Shown here: piece by piece, positions 55,865 to 64,000 of the stretch
Layout: each line of letters opens with the position of its first letter
How positions within the stretch are numbered: position 1 is the first letter of the stretch
Translations under genes and position numbers: made by a program
Assembly: GCA_027422505.1 (NCBI GenBank)
Contig: JAPQWV010000327.1
Span: 372,001 to 436,000, forward strand
Reading direction: 5' to 3'
Origin: Craterostigma plantagineum
Taxonomy: Eukaryota; Streptophyta; Magnoliopsida; Lamiales; Linderniaceae
Length of the DNA: 64,000 bases
Notes under the pieces: model-generated
Database searches by the model: none
The model's input: the letters and a program-made list of their open reading frames with translations, nothing else
Told to the model about the DNA's origin: nothing

Positions 55865-56087
55865 CTCCCTCCGTCCCGTTATCTTTATCACATATATTGG
55901 TAGGCACGCAAATTAAGATAGTATTATTATACAATGAAAATGTAAAAAAAGTGTATATTTTGACGCGTCTTTTAATATTATTATATTAATTGTTTGTGAT
56001 AGTTTTTTTGCTAAATAAGAAATGGTGATAAAATTATTGGGATGCCCGAAATTGAAAAGTGTGATAAAATTAGCGGGACTGAGGGAG
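55865..56087. mobile_element. Stowaway MITE, second copy
   Basis: 223 bp, ends CTCCCTCCGTCCCG and GCGGGACTGAGGGAG, flanked by TA at 55863-55864 and 56088-56089. Same family as 6425-6662, with shared internal sequence (AAAGTGTATATTTTGAC, GATGCCCGAAATTGAAAAG). No ORF. Confidence 0.85.
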
Positions 56088-56317
56088 TATTTGGTTTCTA
56101 TTGATAGTGATCCCATATATGTAGCTTCTGTAAAGTTATATATCATCTGCATGAGAATTTTTTAATATTTCATGGGCGTACGTGACTCACGTTTAGGACA
56201 ACATAATTTATTACATAAACATCATTACACGAATGTTCAAACGAGGACGAAAATACAAGATCAACATCGACAACATTAATAACCCCAATGATCAAAACCT
56301 TATTAAAATATTCTACT

Positions 56318-56992
56318 TTAATCAGATCCACGCCCAACAATAGTCAACAGAGCCTTCTTCATGATCATCACCGAGCCGTAATAGCGCATCTTCTCCGAGC
56401 CACTCCCTCTTTTAATCCCAAAAAACATCTTCGAATAAGCACTGCTCTCTTCCTCTCCACGATCGATCATGGGCGACGACCTCCCATCCAAAGAAAACGT
56501 TCTCCTTCGACGGCGTAATACGTACTTGGCCTTCTTAGTAGGAGACCACGACAAATTAGAAGAGGAAGAAGAAGTCAAAACAGACGAAGGAGAAGAAGCC
56601 ACGTGTACTTTCTTGGGATTGATCCTTCTCAGCAAAGTGTGGAGAAGCTGAAATTTAGATCTTGGAATGGACGTTTTATTGCAGCATGTCTCGTTCTCGA
56701 GGATGCTTTTGTAATAAGACGGCGGCGGAGTGAGAGGTGGGACATCGTCGTAATTTTCGAAGTAGGGCTGCTTGTGCTTAGGTGTCCCTGGGACTGTTTC
56801 CCAGGTGAATGGGATAGAGCTTGGGGCATCGCCATAGTAGACTCTGAATGAAGCTGAAGATTTGTTGTTCGATGTTTCTTTGGATAGGAGCTTTGCGAAG
56901 AACTTGTCTTCGTCTTCACCGTTGCCTTGATTTATGATTCTGAATGGCTTTTCATTACGCAGATCATCAATGGTTGTTTGGCGATGACTCAT
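56318..56992 (-). CDS. DUF688 family protein
   Basis: Plant-specific protein of unknown function, 224 residues, single exon. The DUF688 signature is the block APSSIPFTWETVPGTPKHK, followed by the proline-rich VPPLTPPPSYY. Other short blocks are KFQLLHTLLRRINPKKV and a basic KKAKYVLRRRRRTFSLDG, which could be a nuclear targeting signal. The N-terminus MSHRQTTIDDLRNEKPFRI and a serine-rich middle are disordered in appearance. The first ATG of the frame is used. Nothing in the neighbourhood indicates a pathway. Confidence 0.82.
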   Translation of the reverse strand: MSHRQTTIDDLRNEKPFRIINQGNGEDEDKFFAKLLSKETSNNKSSASFRVYYGDAPSSIPFTWETVPGTPKHKQPYFENYDDVPPLTPPPSYYKSILENETCCNKTSIPRSKFQLLHTLLRRINPKKVHVASSPSSVLTSSSSSNLSWSPTKKAKYVLRRRRRTFSLDGRSSPMIDRGEEESSAYSKMFFGIKRGSGSEKMRYYGSVMIMKKALLTIVGRGSD

Positions 56993-57471
56993 CTTTTCTT
57001 GATGTTTTTTGTCTTAAGAAGCGTGGTGGGACGAAGAGACGGAGGAGGACGTAATGAGGTTTTGGTTGTGTTTTTTTTTTTTTTTTTGGGATCATCAATG
57101 GTACGCAAGTCTTCGTAAAGTGGTCGTGTTTATATATTAATATGATTGTAAATGACGTTAAGACAACCCCCAAATTCACCTGTTATTTTATAATACGATG
57201 GAAAAAATATTAATGAAAAATAAAGGATGTGTCTTATATGTATTGGACCCAAATAAAAAATTGACATATTTCGCAAGATTATTTAATAGCTTTGTGGAGA
57301 TGTAGAATTTAACTACGTGTTGTAATTAACGTTTTGGGGAGAGTATAAGAGGCGTTTGATTTTCCGATTATTACCTAAAAAATGGTGAGATTGGTTGGGA
57401 TGAGAGTAAGTTAACGTAACTACCCATTTATATATATATGCATTGTTCCTTTCCTTGTCTCAACTTGAAAT
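56993..57471. other. Spacer upstream of DUF688 gene
   Basis: Promoter side of the minus-strand DUF688 gene and AT-rich DNA; one T-rich run near 57070. No other feature. Confidence 0.4.
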
Positions 57472-58018
57472 TAGGGATATATCTGAAATTGGGGTTTTTA
57501 CATGGGGCGGGTCCAAACTCGGACCCGCCAAAACCCGCCCCTAATGGAGCGGGTTTTTTTAATATTCGGGTAACGGGCCGGGTCTCGGGTCCTAAAGGAT
57601 TCAACCCGGGCCGGGTCCCGGGTCCGATCAAACTCGCCCCGAGACCCGACCCGGATGATATTTTATATGAATATATATAATATTTATATCTTATTATATG
57701 AATTTATGTTAAAAAAAATATAAATTTATATTATATAAATATATTTTTACATATATTTATTAATATATAAACATATTTATATATTTATAAATAAAATATG
57801 TTTATAAATGATATACATATATAAATTATATAAATGCATATCAAACTAAAACTTAAAAATTTAAAAAAATAAAACAACCGGGTCTGGCGGGTTAGACCCG
57901 GCTTATTCGGGGTTCGGGCGGGGCGGGTTTGTAGCGGGTCGGGTCGGGTAACGGGTCCAACTAAAAATAAATGGGCCGGGTCCCGGGTCCGGCCAGACCC
58001 GGCCCGTTGCCATCCCTA
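57472..58018. mobile_element. Non-autonomous element with GC-rich arms
   Basis: Ends TAGGGAT (57472-57478) and ATCCCTA (58012-58018). Both arms are dense in GGGCGGGTC, CGGACCCG and GGGCCGGGTC repeats and their inverses, while the middle (about 57660-57880) is almost pure A/T. The right end, read inversely, TAGGGATGGCAACGGGCCGGG, is a phrase common at ends of plant DNA transposon fragments. No ORF longer than 80 codons. Confidence 0.6.
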
Positions 58019-58034
58019 TACGTAAATAACCCAT

Positions 58035-58395
58035 CTGGAAAAAACTTGTAATTTAGTACCCTGTCAGCATTTTTTTATATGTAGGTACCTAACAAGATGA
58101 ATTTTTTGCACATAGGTAACCGATCCCACCGCAGGTACGCCGTATTAGCACATTTAGGTACTCTATATCAACGTCTTGTGGTACGTATTACGTTTAGAAA
58201 GTAGTACGCCGTATTAACACATTTAGGTACCACATAGAAACCGTATAGAGTACCGTATAAAGGCGTGATGGTACGCTATGCACACTCACACATAACAAGG
58301 TACGGTATTTACACATAAACTGGCACAAACTGTAAGTCGAGTACCTATCTGTAAAAATTTCTGACATAGGTACTTATTTATAAGTTTTTATTCAA
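58035..58395. repeat. Foldback-like repeat
   Basis: The left edge GGAAAAAACTTGTAATTTAGTACC pairs with the right edge GGTACTTATTTATAAGTTTTTATTC in inverse, with mismatches. Inside, TACGCCGTATTAxCACATTTAGGTAC occurs twice (about 58137 and 58206). Target duplication not resolved. Probably an old MITE. Confidence 0.5.
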
Positions 58396-60495
58396 GTAAG
58401 TATTTATGTGTAGATTACACCTTAACTAAATTGTTAACTTTTTACGTAATCATTTATATAAGCTTTGCCTCATTAATTACAAATGATTTAATAGATGAAA
58501 TAAATGTAAGTGATTTTTGAAAAAAAAAAAAAAGAAAGAAAGAGTATGAAAACATCACTACTTGCCAACGGGAGAGAATATTAATTAATTGCTAATTGGC
58601 AAAACGAGAGTGTAGTAAGTTAGATTGTCTTTCTCAAATGAAAATATCGACATCAATCGAGATTAACGAATGAGTGTTGATGAACCAACTTGAAAGTTTT
58701 TACTAATTGAAATATATAACTTTAAATCAACTGGGAAATGATAAGGTTATCACAATAAAGCAGCTGTAGCATTCTTTGCGAAGAGAGAAAATAATTTATT
58801 TATTCGTTTTGTTAGTGTGCTACATCTTCGCGTGCTTCAAAAACAAGGAAAGAAATATCATATATGTAACATATATAGCTAATAACGACATGACATAGGT
58901 AGGTAGTCCTTCAATTTCTATCCATTAAATTTCAGTATTTAACTTAATACACTAATGCAACAATTGAAGCCATTTCTTCCTAACTTACGTCGAAATCCAA
59001 CATAGGTAGCTGTATGAATTCAATTCTGTAAAAAGTCTAGAACAGCTGCTTAATTAATATCCTCAGACATGATACATATAGAAGTTGATGCATCATCCAA
59101 GATGTATACTATATGAAGAAATTGATTGGGACAGAAAGCCCTACTTTATGGTTATTACTTTTATTTTTTAATGAAAAAAAATGGATGTAGCTAGTAGCAT
59201 CAATCAAGCCCAAATACAACATATGCAATTTTGATACAAGCCTAGCCTTAGGTAGATATTTGGGCCGGGCTGTAATAATAATTGATGAATCCATGTAATT
59301 AGATTCTTGTGCACTGATGAAATATTAATTAGTACTTTTTGTTTATTTCTGCAATAATTTCTACGTAAAGCTAATAGAATTCAATAAAGAATCTCTTGCC
59401 CGTTAGATGATGGGGCAATAGAACAAAGCTGATGCCAAATCAACATTTTTGTGAGCTTTTTCGCATCGATCTTTCGCGAGAGTTGTATGACCCAAACAAG
59501 AAAAAACAAAAAACAAAAGCAATTTAATGATGTATTGCTCCCTACAATTTAATGGTTCTTGTTATTTTGTGTTTTGGATACACGTGAGCATCAATTAATG
59601 GACCACATAGAGCAAAAACAAATACGAAGAATGTCTAATTGTATTTAATGACGATGAGAATATTAGGACAAGTCATTGTTCGACATGAATTTTATCTATT
59701 TATTTACTGATTGGTGATATTGAAAAACCCTAAAATGTTGATACGAGGGACTTCTCATGCTTTGCATAGATAGCATTAGCTAACGAAGAATGATAAAAAG
59801 CGTTTTTCAGGTATAGCTTCATTGCCATAAATGGTTTATTTCAAAGGAATCTTTCTCACTGGGCAAAGACATCATGTGACTGTCTTGTGAGTGCTGAAAA
59901 ATCGAGAGAAAGTTAAACAAACACAGTAGAAGAAAGGGTAAGAAACTCATTATCAACCGAATAACGACAAAAGAGAGCTCATATTGTAGAAATGTGACAA
60001 TTAATTACTGCAAGCTTTTTGGTAATGAGACAAATTGAAGTTCCATCAATCATTATCACATATTGTTTTCCATTAATGTGAATAACATAAACGCCATTCA
60101 CAGTCCTGTTTACCATAATACACCCAAATTGGGCAATATTAGTGAGGTTTAATTGGAGCATTGAGATTTATAATTTTGCGTGTGTGTAGACAAAAACAAT
60201 ATACAGTGACAGCATTTATAAAAAGTAAAGGAGCATAACTCGTTGTTGCAATTTGGATGGGACAACGAGTATTCCAAAATCTTCGATATAAAATAAAATA
60301 AACAATATAAAATAATAAACTCGACACCGATTTTCTTCCCAACGGAACCCACTCAAAAGAAAAAAAAAAAAAAAAAAGTCCCAATCTATTTATTACAACC
60401 AACCCCATCCCTTCATACCAAAAAAACACCATAAGTACTTAGCTAGCTCTTACAATTTCTCTCTAACATCGTCGACATCTTAAGAATCCCCACGA
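58396..60495. other. Intergenic region, nothing recognised
   Basis: About 2.1 kb of AT-rich DNA ending with the OFP promoter and leader (A-run at about 60358-60377). Short open frames have no known similarity. Confidence 0.4.
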
Positions 60496-61761
60496 ATGGG
60501 CAATTACAAGTTCAAATTCTCAGATATGCTCCCAAATGCTTGGTTCTACAAGCTCAAGTACATGAGCCGTACAAAGCAGAGCGAAGAACATCGCCGTCGT
60601 CATCTTCCCAACAAGCCAACCAAGAAATCAATCGCCGCTTTGCAGTCGTCATCATTACAGTCTTCAGTTCCTTCTGATCATAACAACAACAATGTCGTCA
60701 TTACCACTTGCAGGCAACAAGGAAAACCCCACTTGTCAGAACAGAGAAAGTCTTACTACTTCACTAGGGACTTATTAACTGCAGATAATCCCAAGCCAAA
60801 CTCGCCGACAAAGGCAGCAGAGAAGAAAAGCCTCAGCGTCGCCGTGGAAACTCCTAGAAAGTCGTCCTCGTCGTCGGCGTCGGCGAGGAGGAGAAGAAGC
60901 ACTAAAAGAAACGTGGCCGCCAGGCGCCGCGAATCGCCGGCGCGCCTAGTTTCCTCGCCTGTCTCGGCTGGCTGTAGGTGCAGGGCAACCTTCGAGTCTG
61001 TCTGGACGAAGATGGACGATTCTTCGTCGTCGGGTCGTGGGTACGGGTCGGGTCGGGATGGGTCGTCGTCGTGGTCCACTTCGTGCAATTGCAGCCTTGG
61101 GAATGACGACGACGACAGCTTCATCAGCGACGGCGACGGAGATAATACTAAAGTACGTAGCGTAAGCGACGCCTCCGAACTCGCTGCTCGGCGAATCCCA
61201 CCGCCGCCGATCAAAACCCAGAAAGAATCGCAACCCATTAAGGCTCTCGGAACCTCCGGCGAAGCCATGGAAGAGAAGACGCGGCGGCGGAGACTCTCCC
61301 TCAGGGTCGTCAAGGAGGAGACGACCACCACCACCACCACGACGTGGAGCAGCGCCGCCGCAAAGAACAGCAATCACAAGGACGGCGACATCGCCGCCGC
61401 ATCCACGACGAGCCCTGTACGGCCGAGGCTATCCTTGGCGGCTGCGGCGTCTCAGTCTGGGGTGAGGCTGCGAACTAACTCGCCGAGGATGAAGATTCTG
61501 CAGGGAAGGAAGAGCGTGTCTTCCACGAAACGCGCCGTCGTGTCGGAGAGCTTAGCGGTGGTCAAAGCTTCCATGGATCCTCAGAAGGACTTCAGAAAGT
61601 CAATGGTGGAGATGATTGTGGAGAATGATATTCGAAAGTCCAAGGATTTAGAGGAGCTTTTGGCTTGCTACCTTTCGTTGAATTCCGACGAGTACCATGA
61701 TTTAATTATCAATGTGTTCAAGCAGATTTGGGTTGACTTTGTTCGTGTTCGTCGCAAGTGA
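60496..61761 (+). CDS. OVATE family protein (OFP1/2/5-like)
   Basis: Plant transcriptional repressor, 421 residues, single exon. The N-terminus [21 protein letters not shown] is the conserved start of the OFP1-5 group, and YYFTRDLL is another group mark. The C-terminal OVATE domain spans about 360-421 ([53 protein letters not shown]). The middle is serine/arginine-rich and disordered, with a basic patch [17 protein letters not shown] that may be nuclear targeting or DNA-binding. OFPs interact with TALE homeodomain (KNOX/BELL) proteins and TRM microtubule proteins, affecting organ shape and secondary walls. The coding region is much GC-richer than its surroundings. No intron or break. Confidence 0.93.
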   Translation: MGNYKFKFSDMLPNAWFYKLKYMSRTKQSEEHRRRHLPNKPTKKSIAALQSSSLQSSVPSDHNNNNVVITTCRQQGKPHLSEQRKSYYFTRDLLTADNPKPNSPTKAAEKKSLSVAVETPRKSSSSSASARRRRSTKRNVAARRRESPARLVSSPVSAGCRCRATFESVWTKMDDSSSSGRGYGSGRDGSSSWSTSCNCSLGNDDDDSFISDGDGDNTKVRSVSDASELAARRIPPPPIKTQKESQPIKALGTSGEAMEEKTRRRRLSLRVVKEETTTTTTTTWSSAAAKNSNHKDGDIAAASTTSPVRPRLSLAAAASQSGVRLRTNSPRMKILQGRKSVSSTKRAVVSESLAVVKASMDPQKDFRKSMVEMIVENDIRKSKDLEELLACYLSLNSDEYHDLIINVFKQIWVDFVRVRRK

Positions 61762-64000
61762 TTATAGATTTGTTTTGTTGTTGTTTAATTGTAGCCTTAT
61801 ATGTCATAATAATTGTACCCATTATGTATAAACGTGTCATGAATTATAAAAATTCATTCTTGCTTCAATAAACATGTATTACTACTATCACAAATAGAAT
61901 AAATGATTTAAGTGACTTGGTACTGCTCGAAAATCCCCTTTCAAAATTGTAGGAGTGCGATGCTATCAAAAGAAGATGTAGACATACATACATGCTATTA
62001 CAAAGCTGAAAAATCTCGGCTTTCAAGTTTCTCTACACTACAAAGCTGTAATACATCACAGTTTCTCTAGGTACCATTTAGCTTTTAAAACTGTCCCAGG
62101 GAATTTGAAAAAGGCGAGGAAAATTTTGAATATGGTACTTAGAAAATTAAATAATTGTTCAAAAAATTGCACGGCAAAGTTTCAAGATCCATGCGCGATC
62201 ACCTTTATGAATAAGCTTTTTGGACTTTGGGGTACACTGTTGTGTCTAAAGTTGTATGGAGTGAATTCATTACAATTATTTTACAGTTTTTTATTTTGGA
62301 AAAGGTGGATTTTTTAGGACACGTGATAGAAGATGCGAGATTTAACAGTTTTCAAACACCAAGTTACCGTGTCATTCCGTATATTCGTCAAATAATGGAA
62401 CGTTCAATATCTTATTGTTGATCGAGAGTGATGAAAGTATAGTGTTTTTGTCGGTAGAATTATTGGTAAAGATAATTGATTAATTGCCCATATTTGCATT
62501 TTAGCTGATTATAATTGGATTTTGTTAAGATAATGACTGGGTTTAATTTCTATCGAGCCGAGACCAAAGATATTATTCAAAGTTATTCTTGTTTTATTGT
62601 CAGGGTGTTTGTAATTATTAACATACGACTTTCATTTGCAGGTATATACTTGATATCTTTAGAAGCTCAATGTGCAGTATGTTTATAGTTTTTTAAATAT
62701 AAATAATGATTGTGGGTGTTTGCGCCTTTAAAATAAAAAATAAAAAAACGAACGCATATAATATGCATGATTGAGAATAAAAAAACACACAATTGTGTTG
62801 TTCATGATGGGGTTTGACAAGATTCCAATAGGGTAGTATAGCGTTATTACTTATATGGAGAAATAATAGAATGTTTCTTGTGAATATTTTATCTACATAC
62901 GAAATTTGATGGGTTTCAACATCCATTTATTTTCTGAATAACTTATTGTAAATACATAATTATTCTACCTAATATTTGTCCAATCATCAATATGATCGCA
63001 ATCATAGGGGCTGTGTATTTCGATTGTCGTCTTTGTCGGTTTGATACAACGGAAGATATAGTATTTATATATCCATCAAACACTTCACAATATATAAATT
63101 CATGATATGCAGCGATGTAATATAAATAAATATTTCAATACATGTATGGTATATTTGTAAGGACGTGCTTTGTAGCTAATGTTAGTCAAAAACAATGATT
63201 TTTCAGTCCCACCCAATCCTGGACCCCACATGAATGCGCACATTCAGGGTTTTTGCTATCAGATACAACAAAATATTACACATACAAATATATATACATT
63301 ATTTGTGTTCGTGTGTGTGTCGTGACTATATTTAGTTCTATTACTCGCACAACCTTGAGAGTCAATTCATCACATCTTCTTTCTTATCTCTGTCTGTTTG
63401 TTACAATAATGAGTAATTTATTGCTAGGAGCAGAATGCCACACGTTCTCTTTCGGCATTGGTTGTTCATTACTTTTGTTTTTTTCTACATGTCCGAGAAA
63501 CAAATAAAGGGAAGAAAAAAATAATTGCAAGGAGAGTCATATGTCGTATAATGGTTATTGTTTGTATTCTACCTAATACGTTGAGATGATCCAACTGACT
63601 TGGGAAAAAACTGGAAGAACTGGACCAGTGTTATTGTTCTCTAGCTGAGTTCCTTGCCAAGATAATAACCAAGTCTTTGGGCACGAACACATTACTTAAT
63701 CTTTTTACGTAAAGATAATGATAATAATATAAGTACTATTATTGGCACTATCTTTTGTCTCGTCGAACTATCTAAAAGATATGCCAAAAACGCACTTGTC
63801 ATTTGTATTGTTGAGCTATCATAAACCTAATTATGGATAATTAACTGTTGGTGTTAACAGTCGAAGAAAGCGACAACGACAATATAATATAAAATATAGT
63901 GTGGTGGTTCGTCTTCGTAGTCATGAAAGAAAAAAAAGAAATCAATCTTTACGTTGTGTCATTAGATTTGTGGGCCTCTCTTGATTTAGACCACTCATCT
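61762..64000. other. Intergenic region to window end
   Basis: OFP 3' UTR and about 2.2 kb of AT-rich DNA. Open frames at 62105 and 62693 (minus) are AT-biased and match nothing I know. ACAAAGCTG-containing phrases repeat near 61999 and 62039. No gene or mobile element identified. Confidence 0.4.

Noticed and set aside
60756..61377. 143- and 205-codon minus-strand frames across the OFP gene
   Set aside because: Antisense to a serine/arginine-rich coding sequence; no similarity to known proteins.
62105..62421. Two overlapping small frames after the OFP gene
   Set aside because: AT-biased, unlike any known protein; regarded as chance frames.

Overview
The window is nuclear DNA of a flowering plant. 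Its genes have short GT-AG introns with conserved plant exon phases, its intergenic DNA is AT-rich, and its families are plant-specific (WRKY, OVATE, CASP-like, DUF538, DUF688, LITTLE ZIPPER, VAPYRIN, class III peroxidase). It also carries plant-type Stowaway, hAT, Mutator-like and LTR elements. A eudicot, perhaps an asterid of the Lamiales type, is my inference from protein flavour only. An intact-looking VAPYRIN suggests an arbuscular-mycorrhizal host.

Layout. 1-8.7 kb: 3' end of a PPR gene, an F-box/LRR gene, a four-exon CENTRORADIALIS/TFL1-like gene, a Stowaway MITE and a LITTLE ZIPPER microprotein gene (minus). 8.76-15.72 kb: one complete LTR retrotransposon with two 1537-bp LTRs that look identical and a perfect 5-bp target duplication. 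Its single long ORF joins gag and protease directly to the C-terminal tail of integrase, so reverse transcriptase, RNase H and the integrase core are missing. 17.4-25.1 kb: an A20/AN1 stress-associated protein (minus), a DUF538 gene split inside its last exon by a 3.06-kb hAT transposon, and a plastid ferritin gene with an IDRS-like iron-response site. 26.2-36.4 kb: single-exon VAPYRIN, a TBL-type O-acetyltransferase gene with an apparent 1-nt frameshift, a clade-E-like PP2C (minus), a CASP-like 4B protein and a group I WRKY33-like factor (minus) with three W-boxes upstream. 37.2-40.2 kb: an eight-exon ferroportin/IREG gene (minus) with a Mutator-type foldback element in one intron and a GC-AG intron. 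44-54.2 kb: a SAG20/WUN1-like gene, a LURP-one-related gene, a short bHLH/ACT protein lacking a basic region, and a class III peroxidase. 54.4-58.4 kb: a solo LTR, Stowaway copies, a DUF688 gene (minus) and two foldback-type repeats. 60.5-61.8 kb: an OVATE family protein. The rest is AT-rich intergenic DNA with microsatellites.

These are mostly independent single genes, as usual in plants. Two act in iron homeostasis (ferritin storage, ferroportin efflux) about 12 kb apart. Several are stress or defence regulators (SAP, PP2C, WRKY33-like, LOR, peroxidase). Two are small dimerisation proteins that may act as negative partners (LITTLE ZIPPER, short bHLH). The most unusual structures are the gag-pro-integrase-tail retrotransposon, the hAT insertion that breaks the DUF538 gene, and the non-canonical splice donors in ferritin and ferroportin. 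Exon joins were worked out by hand from splice consensus, reading phase and family similarity. No transcript evidence was available.
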